Shown piece after piece: positions 46,477 to 58,837 of a stretch of DNA of 64,000 bases. The stretch spans positions 127,620,376 through 127,684,375 of the forward strand of contig NC_092859.1 in assembly GCF_032062135.1 (NCBI RefSeq). Direction: 5' to 3'. How positions within the stretch are numbered: position 1 is the first letter of the stretch; the number at the start of each line of letters is the position of its first letter. This DNA is from Pyxicephalus adspersus (Eukaryota; Chordata; Amphibia; Anura; Pyxicephalidae). Under the pieces are notes generated by a model that worked only from the letters and a program-made list of their open reading frames with translations, did no database searches and was not told the origin of the DNA. The translations under genes were made by a program, and so were the position numbers.

Positions 46477-48345
46477 TAATCAGATGCGTCAGGCATTGGT
46501 GGGTGGAAATCCTGGCTGATCCACGCCTGATTTATCTTGACAAAGGTCAGTCTCTTCACATTTTGGGTGGACAGGCGAGTTCTTCCTGGGGTAACTATGG
46601 CCCCCGCCGCACTAAACACCCGCTCTGATGCTAACTCGGCCAGCGGGCAAACTCGGCCAGTTGCAGCCACAAATCCAGTTTGGCTGCCCAGTAGTCCAGC
46701 GGATCTTCAATGACGGCTGGCAGGGTGCACTCCAAGTATGCCACCACCTGCTGGTTCAGGTTCTGCTCTATGTCTAGCTGCTGGTGAGTAGTTTCTTCAA
46801 TATGCAAGTGAAGTGAAGTGAAGTGAAGTGATCATCAGCGACTCTAGACTCAGGCTGCAGCTGATGGAGCTGGTACTGCTCCTGCCACCCCACCCCTCCC
46901 CATCAGCATTGGCAGTGAAACGTGAGTGCAGGGGGCCTCCCCGGTCAGACCTGCGAGAGGATGGACGATGGCGCAGATAGGCAGCAGCCAACTGACTACA
47001 TAGGATGTCTCTGTAGTAGTTCAGTTTGTCCTCCCTCTCAGCGGGTGTAAAAAAAGGACCCCATTTTGGACCAGTAGCGAGGGTCCAACAAGGTGGAGAG
47101 CCAGAAGACATCCCTCTGCCGAATGGTGACAACTCGGCTGTCACTACGCAAGCAAGTGACCATGCAGCGGGCCATTTGTGCAAGTGACTCGGAGGGACTC
47201 CCTGCCTCCATCTCCACTGCATACTGCCACGGTGTGTCTGGGTCCTCTGCCTCGTCTTCCTCATCTCCCTCTTGCTCCTCTGGCTGTTCCTTCTCCTCCT
47301 CTCCTGTCACCTAGTAGTGGAAAAACCACCCATTTCGCTATTCATTGCCTGTGCTCCAATGTCCTCCTCCTCCTCCAGTTCAGCCCCCACAGGGCTCATG
47401 TTGCCGTGAGATCTAGGCACCACGTCTCCAGTCCCCTGACCAGCCAGATTTACCAGCATTTGGTCCAGGACATGAAGAAGTGGAATGACGTTGTTCATCC
47501 CGTAGTCCTGGCGACTGACAAATAATGTGGCCTCCTCAAAGGGCCTGAGCAAACGGCAGGTGTCACACATGAGCTGCCACTGGCTGACATCGAAGTTACA
47601 CATGAGAGTACTCCTATCCGCTTGGATCATCAAGAAATCGTTGATAGCCTTTCTCTGTTCGTATAGTCGGTCCAACATATGGAGGATGGAATTCCAACGG
47701 GTGGAAATGTCGCATATCAGCCTATGTTGGGGGATGCCGTTCTGCCGCTGCAGCTAAAGGAGGGTGTACTTTGAGGGAGGCTGTGCAAGGAGGGTGTACG
47801 AGTGGCTGAAGTGCATGCAAAGTTTCCTGGCCATTTTTAGGATGTCTTGCAGATGGGTGGAAGACTTCAGGAACCACTTGACAACCAGATTGAACATGTG
47901 TGCCATGCAGGGCGCATGGCTCAGCCTTCCTTGACGCAGCGCTGCTACCACCTTGCTGGCTCAGCCGCTGCCTCACGGGCAAGCTGCCACCCTCTTCTCC
48001 TGATGATGATGAAGCCCCTTCTTTACCTGGCTCCCAAGTGCGATCGGCTTCTTCATCATCGAGTAGTGTATGCACCTCACTTATATCCTCAACGGTCTCT
48101 GGGTCAGGAGCCTGACCGCTCGCAACACCACCTCCCACGCCACTCTCCTCATCACTACTTGCCCGCCAAGCGGAGGAAGCGACGGATGTCTCCTCCAGAT
48201 CCTGGCTGGGCAGTAGCTGCTGACTGTCCTCTACTAGCTCGTCCTCGCTGTATAGTGGAGCTGAGCCCACAGCATACAATACTTCTGTGGCTGAGGGAAC
48301 ACTAAACGCTTTTACCACAAATAAGTGCAACAGTAAATTGTGCAT
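46477..48345 (-). pseudogene. hAT transposase, frameshifted and lacking its N-terminal end
   Basis: Minus-strand pieces in order: an acidic, serine-rich segment (48330-48000); CMAHMFNLVVKWFLKSS (47909-47858), containing the CxxH motif of hAT transposases; LDRLYEQRKAINDFL and CRLLRPFEEATLFVSRQD (47675-47500); a Glu-rich insert (47430-47210); VVTIRQRDVFWLSTLLDPRY (47135-47076); AEREDKLNYYRDILCSQLAA (47040-46980); and the C-terminal dimerisation domain LASERVFSAAGAIVTPGRTR plus LSTQNVKRLTFVKINQAW (46635-46520). At least four frameshifts or stops break it. No N-terminal BED finger was seen up to 48923. A hAT transposase cuts and pastes its own element; this copy cannot. Confidence 0.87.
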
Positions 48346-48500
48346 ATATTTTTCTTTTTGTACTCAAATACGTCACTAAAGGCTTTCACTACAAATAACT
48401 GCAACAGTAAACTGGGTATATATTTATATATTTTTCTTTTTGTACTCAAATACGTCACTAAACGCTTTCACCACAAGTAACTGCAACAGTGAAGTGCGCA
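48301..48500. repeat. Three subterminal direct repeats of 74-82 bp in the hAT element
   Basis: ACTAAACGCTTTTACCACAA-type units start at 48301, 48375 and 48457, each with GCAACAGT and the first two ending TACTCAAATACGTC. Subterminal repeats in hAT elements often serve as transposase binding sites; that role here is inference. Confidence 0.85.
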
Positions 48501-48923
48501 TATTTTTTTCTGGATATATAAATTACTGGAATGCTGTAAAATGGCTATTTGGATCCCCAAATAATCTTTCCCTGCACTTGTAAATCGCTTTTCTAACACT
48601 GTCCCTAGCACCTCTTGACATCTCTCCCTGCAGTAACATGCTGTGAAATTATTCCTCCCTATCCTTTCCCTGCACTTATAAATCATTTTTTCTGGGGTTT
48701 TTTGCACAATGAGGTTTCTCCTAACACTCTCCCTAGCGCCTGCAGACGTCTCGCCCTGCACTCCAAACGCTGCAAAATGTCTGAATCCAAGATGGCTGAG
48801 GCTATTTATAGGGCTGTGACATCACAGGGCTGGCTGGCTGCTGATTGGATGCATGCATGGCATTATGGGTCATCCCACCTTCTAAAAGTTCCTTGCCCCA
48901 TGTCCTCACATGTGTCATCTCTA

Positions 48924-49180
48924 ATTTTGATGTCTGTGTTGAGCAAGGGGATTGGGTGGAAGTTTTTCAAATCCAGGTTATCCTTTGGGAGCATAGCGAC
49001 ATGGGGCAATAGAGATTGCTGAGATAGGGAGTGCCCATTGTTAGGGAGTGCCCATTGTTAGGTACATTAAATAGACTGGTCAAATGAGGGGCGAGTAAAG
49101 GGGCAAACTTATTGTAATACATAGGGGATAAACTATCTGGGCCTGGAGATGTATAGAAACTGTGACGACAAAACAATTTT
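48924..49180 (-). mobile_element. L1/Tx1-type LINE reverse transcriptase, upstream part
   Basis: The minus-strand frame reads SPGPDSLSPMYYNKFAPLLA then PHLTSLFN (49140-49060), the L1/Tx1 RT block usually written SPGPDGfxxefYkxF. After a break it reads DLKNFHPIPLLNTDIKI in the frame at 48974-48924. The final codons overlap the hAT target duplication and continue in the same frame at 44898. Confidence 0.82.
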
Positions 49181-52069
49181 CTCCACTATTATAAAAATTT
49201 TGAATGTTTCCTTTAAGCAAAATTGAAAGGAGAAGCTTACAGACCAAAACAGCACATCCAATAAAGCAGACTAAGCCCGTGTAACCACATGACTGACAGC
49301 TTGCCTCTGCTTCCACAAACCAAGGCCTGACAGGGAGACAGGATTATTCCAGCATCAGGGTGATCTTCAAGATCAGCATTGTGAGACTGATAAAGCTTTC
49401 ATTACTATGCATGTTAAATAGCAGACAAGATTTATTTTTAGTACCCTTCCTGCAAGGTTGTTGCCACTATTTCTATCAAGATGAATTTCATTGTATCTCG
49501 CTTGCCATTCACTTCACTGCAGAGATTTTGGGAGGTCAGGCTAGAGCACTTTGCTTGCTATCTCTCTGATGATAATCAATCTTCTTTCACTTCTGTCTTG
49601 TTAACACAATGGCAGGATGTCATAGGAAGGTGCAAACAGTTAGGTGTTGCTGCTAATTTCCTATTCTAATATGGAAAATCCTAAATTAACATTAGACATA
49701 ATACCAGGTAGCTTTATTATAGCCAGATATACTAATAGATCAGCTGAATTGGATCTAACCTGAATTGGACTGAAAGTCAAGTGTGTCATCTGGGGCAAAA
49801 CTTGATTCTCATTATACTCTTCTTTATAAGAAAAATATTATAAACATACTGTATATGGGATATAAAAACATATCTCTTTTTTTAAGATACTAGGGCTAGG
49901 TTGATCTCAGATTAAACCTAGATTACCTTGTCTCACATATTCATAAATTAGTAGATTGGATTTGTTAAGATTTAAGCAGGGGGTACACAAGGGGAAAACC
50001 ATATATATAAAGACATACAGCAATTCAGAATTTATATACAAATCTGGACTTCTGTAAAGGTTGTACTTAGTCTTGCCCTCTCCTCTATCATGATAAGCCT
50101 TATATATGGTCAGTGAGAATACTGATCACAGTAAAAGATCAAGAATAAGACATTGGGTGCTGACAGAGGCCCAAACTTGACAGAAAAAGTTGAAATGTGC
50201 AAAAAAAAAAAAACGCAAATTTGGAACTATGATTGCTTTTAATTCCAGATTTTACTAAAGGCGTTATCTGTTTATATAGGATTCTTTATATTAGGTTTGC
50301 CAAAACGTTTGGTTGAAGGATCTGTTCACCATTCCATACTTACTGGTCTACAAGAAATCACAGGAAGCCTGACCTCAGCAGCTATTTTCTTGTAGACCAG
50401 AAGATATAATTAATAAAACAGCTATCTAACAGTGTATTTTTGGTAGTAGCACATGTTAACGGCTGCTTCAAGATCTCCCCTATAGACTTTATTGGGGTCT
50501 ATAGCAAAGTTTATAAACTTTTGGGAGGATTTGCAACACTGTTGGGGAACATGCAACAGTCTGGACAATTTAGGGAATAATTGACTAATGGACACTGTAG
50601 CAATGTGTGGAGAGTTTTCATGTTTTGAACAAAAATAATGATTTGCTTTACAGCTGGTTCAATACATACTCTAGTACAAGAATGGTCTTATCAGGGCTTT
50701 AATGGACCACTGTGAAAAATCCAGGGAATGTGAAAATTTGACATCTAACCTTCTTACTGTTTATATCCTGTAAAGAATCCATAAGCAACACATGCAAACA
50801 CTGACACATAAAAACCCTTTCATATTTTATATTATTTAAAATAATATTTTTGAGTTACAGACTGTTTGAGAAAAACTAAATTCCCATGCATGAATGCAGC
50901 ATTAAATTAAAAAAATAAGAGAATATGGAGGCTGCCAGTCCTGAACTGTCTAAATTATCTAGCTATCAACCTAGCTGCCTTTGAGTACTTTGAGTCACCA
51001 ACCTAAAACAAGAATGCAGACTTATGATTTTTAATATGCATGCTTATTCTGGGTCAGGACCTCTGAAAAATAGTGATGTCAGCAACAGCAAAGCATTTAG
51101 AATTTTTAAAAAGGTCAGTAATAAAAAAGCTCTTATTTCTCTTTTTTTCAATTCATTCCATAATCAAACTTCACTAAACTATAGAATGGCAATAGAGCAG
51201 CTGAAGTAAACAAACAACACATATGGATAATATGCCCTAGGTGGAAAAAGAATACATAAATATGATTTGTATATTTTGAATTTTTGAAAAAAATGAAATG
51301 TTTACAGGCATGATTTGCCTTGTTTACTCATGATTTGCCTTGCTTGAAATATTGGTAAGCTCAGGCAATGGCTACAGCCATTATTTAATATTTTTGTTGG
51401 CAGTGAAATTCTCTGCATACAAAAAATGACATATGGCAAAGATCTGTTACATTTGCCACAAGCAAAATTAAAATCTGTTGTTTCAGTGTTCAATTAAGAG
51501 ACATTCCAACTGGATTTCTCCTTGTTTAGAAAATGTATGGTATCCATTAAAAAAGCCAAATATTTTTGATGACAGTCAATGGAATAGAGTGTATATGTAA
51601 TTAGAAAAATGTTCAGACAATGGCTCACCATGGCTAATACATATGGAGAAAAAAAACTCAACAGAAACTTTGAAGAGAACAGTATTTGAAAATGCAGTAT
51701 TAATCTGAGTGTAAAGGGTGGTCACATTTTGTATGACAAATATAAGCACTGGTCCATTTAAAATAATCAATTTTTGCTTACAAGGCCACTAAAATGCCAA
51801 CAGATTGCAATCCTACTGGAACCTGTGACAGGGAATACCAGTATACCACTCATACTAGATATGTCTGTAGGTGAATAGATCCCCAGATGGAAATTAAGAA
51901 TCTTCACTTGCACACATTGGTATAGCGATAATATTTATCTTGATTTACATAAAAGAAATGGTAATGATTTCAGGCATGCAGTTATAACTTGGTTTCAGAT
52001 GCAGGCAGAAGTAGGCCAAACTACTGACCAAATACTATATGTTAATACCCCTATAAAACAATATTCAAA
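49181..52069. other. Intron; no gene recognised
   Basis: AT-rich sequence. A perfect 15-bp inverted repeat, CTGGTCTACAAGAAA at 50343-50357 with its complement at 50386-50400, is the only structure noted. Confidence 0.5.
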
Positions 52070-52600
52070 ATAAGAAATTTTGTAACTTCACAGACAAATA
52101 ACATATTCCCACTTGACAAACTCACCTCCTTTGAAAAAATATGTTCCTCAATCAAAGGGAGTGATTTCCACCATCTACGACACCCTTATACAACATTAAA
52201 CTTCATCCCAACTCCTCTGTTACCCAATGAGAACAAGATTTACGAATTACACTAGACAAATTAGGTCCCAGATCTGGAATACTATAGCCCACTGTAGCAT
52301 TAATGCAATTGAAGCTAATTACAAACTACTCCTGAGGTGGTACATGGTTCCTCAACGTATAAAAAAATTTCAACCTCATGCAGATGGTTATTGTTTTTGT
52401 GGCTGCAAAACAGCAGGAACCCTAAAGCAGATTTTGTGGGAATGCCCCAAAATAATGATCTGGAGTATACCAATTAGCATATGATATAGTAGGTCACTCA
52501 TTCCTGAAATATCCAGAAGCCCTCCTCAATCTACAACCATCTTAATGTTTTGATAATCTCAATGAATTAGGCCGCTGCATACTCCACTATATCCTGTATC
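52070..52600 (+). mobile_element. L1/Tx1-type LINE ORF2 C-terminal fragment
   Basis: The open frame 52227-52484 reads IEANYKLLLRWYMVPQRIKK then CFCGCKTAGTLKQILWECP. This is the C-terminal zinc-type motif of L1/Tx1 ORF2 (YKLLyRWYxTPxRL ... CWRC ... GTxxHixWxCP), with the His of the motif replaced. It is 5'-truncated, starting in upstream shifted frames near 52070. Confidence 0.78.
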
Positions 52601-55600
52601 TCTTTTTGGCTCTGGTAAAATAATAGTTAATGAGGGACTTTTTCCCTTATATCCAGGCAGGTTATTAGTGTTAGTTAAAGGGAATGTATGGTGATTTTTA
52701 GGTAATCTATAGTGCTCTCGGAATTATTTCATGGTTCTTGTTGGATTATCTGTTAAGTAAAGATTGTACACATAAAGTTAAAAAAAAGCATATACTTAAA
52801 AAATAGTAACCAGGTATAAAAACCAATATTGCTTTAAAGTAGGTAACAAGTCCTTAAGACCAGAAACTCCAGTTTTATTATGTGTGGTGACCATCACTCT
52901 AGGAGGACATCTACAGAAAATTCAAACCAATAGAAAACATAACTATTCCACAAGCAGTGGAGACCTTTTTTCAGTAATGCATCTCTTTATGAATTTATAC
53001 GGTTTTAATTAAGTATTTGCAGCAGTTACTCATTGAATTGATAGTAAGAAGCATGCTTATACTAATATATTTTCCTTAGCTAAGCATTAATATCGCCATA
53101 GCAAAAACAAAACAAAACAAAAAAAAAACACCACAACTTAATTAAAGCAGCAACAGAGAGAGATTTGCAACTTCTTAACCGTAAATGTCAGTGGTATCAT
53201 TTAAATTTTAAATGCCATTTCCTGATGTTTATACCATAGACATGAGGCTCAAAATTTTCCATATTTACAGTTTTTATCTAATAATAGAAATTAAAGATGA
53301 GCTAAAAATGTTTAAACCTCGTCAACACTTTATGTGTCTTCATAGTTATATATATATACTGTACATATTTATTATACTGTACATGTTTATTATACTGTAC
53401 ATATATACATACTGTACATATACTGTACATACGTGTTTTTTCCTGTATTTTATTTTCCTATAACAGAATACGCTTCACATTTTTTTATACTTTGTTGTCA
53501 TGAAACTATAAGGGAAATATTCTTTCGTCTACAAGTGCTCCCTGGCATTTATACACACACGGTTGTGTAGGTTCAGTTGTGTATTGTTTTAATTACTACA
53601 TTTTGACAAATTTGTTTATTGTTTTAATTTAATTTTGGAAACTGTAGGGAACGGTTGAAACATCTGTCATTTGGTTTTTAATACTGTTTTTGTTTTGATT
53701 CGGTAAGATCTTCCCAATTTCCTGTGCCATTGATGATGATCACAGAGGCAAAATGTGAGAGTGAATCTACCCAGAAGGGTTAGAGACAAGCAATATTTAG
53801 CTGCAGAGTAGGAAAGGATTAGAAATTATGTTTGGCATTTACTGTTGCCTGAGACAGTATTTAGTGTGACAAGACAGAAAGGATCCCAGTGAGTACATAT
53901 AAGTGACCAGAGGAGCAGGTTGTACTCCATCACTTCTATATTACATCAAGGTGCAATGAGTGCTGATGTGCAGTCCAACTTTCTCCTCTCCCTTACAGCT
54001 TTAAGCTAGTTTGTCACTTTATTCTAATTACTTTTTTTTTTACCTGCCCTCATTTCCGGGGTTGTGAAGCAATGATTAACTATTACATCTTTCAGGTTGA
54101 CTATAGAAAGATCCAATATGTCTTCTCTTGTTTTCCTAATACTTTTAGCAGGGTGAGAAAGGGTCAATATAATCATTGCTCTTTACGGTGGCATTATACA
54201 AATTGCCTAGGATTGCACATAATTTGGCTTTGTCTATTCTATTCAAACAGAAGAAAATTAAAGTTCCAAAAAGTGTTGAATCTGTTATTTACTTGCAAGA
54301 CCAGTTGTTTGGAGGCTATATACAGGCAACTCCAATTCACTTGGATTCATCGGCCATTTTTCAGCAATTTATACAGCTGCAACTACAATGTGAATAAATA
54401 CGAAGTACACCCAGGTTGGTAGAAAAAACAAGTATACAGGAGGTACTCTGTGATCAAAAATGAGATAAAAAACAATGAATGAAAAAATATTGTCTATGTT
54501 TTCAAGGCAACCACAGAAGTATGCATAATTTGCAACATTTTATTTAGAATTCCAAAGCAAAATTTTATATTCTTTAGCCTACATACAGGTACATATATTG
54601 ACAAAGTTCCCTTAGCACAAGCTCAATTTTTGTTATCCTTGGATCAGAAATAATTCACATCAAGAATCATACCAGGGAAAATATGAATTTGTCTAGTGAA
54701 TGATAGAAACAATTGGAACTAGTAACATTTTTTGAGGAAAACAGGTACATATTGTACAGGTACAACAGGTACATAAAGCTTGCGGGGTTGCAGTGGTGGC
54801 AGGTTCCTGGTCCCCTCATTTCTGCAAGACACATATGATGTGCATACTTGCAAATAATGGCAAAAGCTTACCCACATTTATGAAAATGTAATTCCGCTTT
54901 AATTAGGCTAAGCAGTAATGACATTAGCTATGATCAAGTACCATCAATAATATCGACATGCTGTACAAAGCTATTCATCATACCTGATATCCCAAAGGCA
55001 TAACTAAGTGTATCCTCTATATTTTATTTACACTGGTATGTCTGGCCTGGTAAAGTGTTCTTTGTTTTGTTATACACAAACTGCTGACTCTTGAGAAACA
55101 AGTACATGTTCAGTACACTGAGGATAAATGTGTTTTTCTAATTTTAATGAGGGAACTGGTAGACAGTGTTAATTGTTTCCATCAGATAAACATGGAGAAA
55201 ACATCAAGGCAGGGAATCAGCAGTAAAGGATAAAAAGTTTTTGCTTCCTATCTTTAAGTTAAGCAATTGTGTTCAGGTGGACTATCAGCAGTTGGAGAGA
55301 AGTGAACCATGAACAGAAGGCATTTAAAGCATATGCACATGGTGAAGTAGGTCAACTCGGCTAACAATTTTAGAACCTGCGTCCTGGTGCAGAGACCTGA
55401 GAAATGTGTGTGACAAAATGGTACTGTCACAAACCTGACATATGTAAACAAAAACGCTGAATGTATTCCATTCAATACATCAACTCTGCTCTTTATGCAT
55501 ATCAATGTTTGTATTACAGATTATGCCCGTAGCACAGTAGTAACAAATGTTTCATATAGCTATTGATATTGCACTCCTTCCCCTAGAAGACATTAGCATG

Positions 55601-56384
55601 TAAATATATTTATATAGTGGTAGCTTTTTTTTTAACTGTATGAAATGCACTACCTATTTTTTTTACAAATTAACCAATGCAAGTAAAATATACAAAGCTG
55701 TTATGAATATAGTTCAGACTTATCTCCAAAAAATACTAAGCCCTTATATCTATGTGTAACTGTTCAGCTGTCTGCTGACCAATGGAGATAGAAGTGACAC
55801 AAGGCTGTCACAAGAAAGGGTGAGTTGTGTTTGACATTCAGGTAGTGACTGACAGCCTAGGTCAAGGAAAGGAGAAGTCATGGCAGCTTAGGTCAAGGAA
55901 AAGAGAAGGCAAGATGGCGGCACCCGATGTAGGAATAATTGGGTCTCTGAGGATAGACTGGAGCAAAGGTTTTGTTTATTTGTCAGGACCTCATGAGTAA
56001 AAACCTTTGCCAAGTATAAACACTGGCAAAACTATGCTTCAAATACCTACTTTTAATACAATTTACTGTCCCATCATATCTGACAACAATAAATATATTA
56101 TATCTCCAATACTGCTTCTAATATCCAATATCATCTGTAGTTCAGGACATATGTTACCTACTTAACAGTCAATGTTAATGGGCATTTGATTGATTTTGGA
56201 TTGCTTTACACCATATATAAACCTATGGACATCAGGAGGTCAAATAATAGTCAAATTAGTTATCTCAGATTTGCTTATTAAAGCCTGCCAACACAAGTTC
56301 TAATATTATTTATGCAGAAAATAGGATACAAATCCCCATTAAATGATGAAAGTAAAAAAGAAAACAACAATATTCAACTTGTAT
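52601..56384. other. Intron; no gene recognised
   Basis: A run of TACTGTACAT repeats lies at 53357-53430. Near 55850-55915 the phrase AGGTCAAGGAAA-GAGAAG occurs twice beside AAGATGGCGGCACCCGATG, a likely repeat edge. The 116-codon frame at 54072-54422 is not recognised. Confidence 0.5.
53357..53430. repeat. Short tandem cluster of TACTGTACAT
   Basis: Five copies of TACTGTACAT, first 18 bp apart then closer. Each contains the palindrome TGTACA. Confidence 0.85.
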
Positions 56385-58465
56385 TCCATTCTGCAGAGAC
56401 CTATTGCTCTGAATTTAGGAGGTGGGCTACTGATACTGAGTGGAATGATTCAGCTCTCCCTAGTCAATTCTGTCAAGGGCTATCTGAGAGCCTGAAGGAC
56501 GCATTGGCTTTTCACGGATATACTGGGTCATTGGAAGCGGCTATGTCCCTTGCTGTACGTATGGATAGACGCCTGAGGGAGAGATCTACGGTTCCTCAAT
56601 CCCAGGATGTACAATCATATAAGGTAGGGCCTCCTCTGACACTTTAGGTGGAGAGACTCTTGAGTTCATGTCTACTGACGAACCTATGCAGTTGGGGGGA
56701 GCTACCTCTGGACCTGGGAATAAGAACTTTGGGCACTTTTCTGTGGAAAACAGGGACATTTTGTCAACATCTGCCCTTACGTTCAGCGTCAAGGTGAAAA
56801 CAAAAAAAAATGTGTGTTTAATCCTCATCTCTCACTTGGTGGTCTGTGTGTGGAATCAGAGAATTTACTTTTGTCATTTACCGGTAGTACTCGTTTTCTC
56901 CTGTCTGCTGAGGTGGGGCTACACTCCAAAACTGTGGGAATTGAAGTGTTTATTGACATTGGGGCAGGGGTTAACTTAGTTGATAGCCAGTTTGTCCATA
57001 TGCATGGCTTAACAACTAGTGCATTAAACAAAATGTCTCATTGTTTGCAATTGATTCCGCTCCACTCACGCAGAAATGTTTGTCACAAATGGTGCAGGAC
57101 ATCCGTTTAAAGGTGGGTGATTTTCATCAAGAATCCACCTCATGCTTTGTGCTGGAGGGTCTGCCTGCTCCGTTGGTACTATGTTTACCATGGTTAAGCA
57201 AACATAATCCTACCATCGATTCGCAAGCAAGACAAATTCTTGATTGGAGTGATTATTGCATAGACAACTATCTTAACACATCACTTTCTGTTGTAACCAC
57301 TAAGTGTAAGGAACTTACCTGTCCAGCGACACCGCGGCGTCCCTGGGGATCTCAGCCACAGAGGGAGATGCCGCTGCAGTGAACTGTTCGGCCAGGCGGC
57401 ATCCTCAGCATCTCTACGGACGTGATTACAGAAAGTCCTGTTCTCAGCACTCCTGTGGATGTGCAAAGTAGGGCACGTCCCAGGGGTGCTGTGGGAAGAG
57501 GTCCACGCGTTACTACGCATGCCTCTTGTACCCCCAAGGGTTAGAGAGAATAAATTGTATGCGAAGATGGAGAAGTGTGTTTTTGCAGTTCCGGAGGTGC
57601 AGTTCCTGGTTTACTTAATCTCATCTTTAGGTTTTCGTATGGATCATGAAAAGGTCCGTGTGGTGTTGGACGGAGATCGACCCGTAAAATCTGAAAGCAC
57701 TTATGCGATTTTTGGGGTTCACCAATTACTACCGTAAATTTATTTTGAATTACTCGACTGTGGTAGGAGTGTTTTGCTTCTGCTTGTATACTGGTGCAAC
57801 CAGATGTGTCACAACCATTTATTGTGGAAGTTGACGCATCTGAAGTAGGGGTATCGCAGGGTCCTTCACCTAGTAAATGGCGCCCATGGGCTTTCTTCCC
57901 CAAAAAACTCTCTAATGCAGAGAAAAATTATGACGTAGGTAATAGAGAGTTGTTGGCCATTAAGTTGGCTTTTGAGGAATGGCGTCATTGGTTGGAAGGA
58001 GAGATTCATCCTATTACGGTAATTACCGATCACAAAGATCTGGCGTATTTGTCATCTATCGCCCTGGGGTTAGGAAAGTCAAGGCGGACGCTTTGTCGCG
58101 TAGCTTTCCTGGGGGGGTTTCGGAAGATCCTGGTCTGATATTGTCTGAAGTGGTAGTAATATCCTCCCTTTATTTATCTCGATCTTGAGGCAGAGGCATT
58201 GGAGGCCCAGGGAGATGCACCGGATTCTTGTCCTTCGGGGAAGTTGTTTGTTCCTTACAAACTACGACACAAGGCGTTCAAGAAACACGACTGTACAGTC
58301 CTTACAGGACACCCTGGGAACAGATCCACGGTCGATCTCATCTCTCGTAGATTCTGGTGGCCGGGGTTGCGTAAATGTGTTGAGGGCTATTTGTCAGCGT
58401 TTAATACTTGTGCTCGTGCTAAGGTGACACATACTCGGCCTTCTGGATCCCTACGTTTTGCTGTT
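56385..58465 (+). mobile_element. Ty3/gypsy retrotransposon, scrambled and dead (gag, protease, RT thumb, RNase H, integrase N-terminus)
   Basis: Plus-strand fragments in order: gag domain (56388-56585, with AETYCSEFRRWA and LAVRMDRRLRER); protease (56940-57260), where the active site reads DIGAG instead of the usual DSGAG; a foreign LTR piece (57305-57540); the RT C-terminal thumb (57545-57680, KMEKCVFAVPEVQFL); RNase H with [10 protein letters not shown] (57825-57850), [16 protein letters not shown] and [10 protein letters not shown] (57945-58055); and the integrase zinc-finger segment (58285-58440), with TGHPGNRSTVD and one Cys of the HHCC motif lost. The RT palm with its catalytic Asp residues is absent. 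Many frameshifts. No LTR of its own is recognised. It cannot move. Confidence 0.88.
57305..57540 (+). mobile_element. 5' fragment of an LTR lodged between gypsy protease and RT
   Basis: TGTAAGGAACTTACCTGTCC to CCTCTTGTACCCCC matches the first 270 bases of the solo LTR at 60452-61205, minus an internal stretch of about 40 bp. It replaces the N-terminal two-thirds of the RT. A solo LTR insertion followed by a deletion is the simplest explanation. Confidence 0.85.
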
Positions 58466-58760
58466 CTTTTGTTGTTGCTAGGCCTCAGGGAGATGCTGGT
58501 TCTTTCATCAGGGAAGGAACCAGTAGTCTCAAGCCCAGTCACTATTCCTAGGGCAATTCAGGGCTACTAGGGCCTAGGTTCCAGTGTATGACTATTCCCA
58601 CCTTCAGGGGATATTCATACTGTCAGGAGTTAGGGCTAGGTTAGGGTGTCTGTAGGGGGTGATCGTTTCCTTCTCCCTAGCCTTTGAAGGCCTAGTCCCT
58701 TGTATTTATCCTTCTGTTTTCCTCCCGTCCCCACTATCCGTGACAACGATAGATACTATT
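58466..58760 (+). mobile_element. Probable LTR end of a different retrotransposon fused to the gypsy fragment
   Basis: After the integrase fragment the sequence changes to GGGCCTAGGTTCCAGTGTAT, GTCAGGAGTTAGGGCTAGGT and CCCCACTATCCGTGACAACG, which looks like a 3' LTR region of a second gypsy-type family. No intact LTR or target duplication was identified, so this is tentative. Confidence 0.4.
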
Positions 58761-58784
58761 GTCCAAGGTACAGATTATATGCCG

Positions 58785-58787
<3 letters not shown>

Positions 58788-58830
<43 letters not shown>
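58788..58830. repeat. (TA)n microsatellite
   Basis: About 20 uninterrupted TA units at the edge of the retroelement cluster. Confidence 0.97.

Positions 58831-58837
<7 letters not shown>

Larger units (their letters stand above)
44899..48923 (-). mobile_element. hAT transposon, 4.0 kb, with visible 8-bp target duplication
   Basis: The left end TAGAGATGAGCGAATTT and the complemented right end TAGAGATGACACATGTG share TAGAGATGA. ATTTTAAT (44891-44898) and ATTTTGAT (48924-48931) directly outside are an 8-bp target duplication with one mismatch, as expected for hAT. Inside, from left to right, are an assembly gap, a 51-60-bp minisatellite, a degenerate minus-strand transposase, and three 74-82-bp subterminal repeats at 48301-48500. 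It lies inside an L1 reverse transcriptase. Confidence 0.9.

Noticed and set aside
58628..58645. GGGCTAGGTTAGGG resembling telomere repeats
   Set aside because: There is only one TTAGGG, within an LTR-like stretch.
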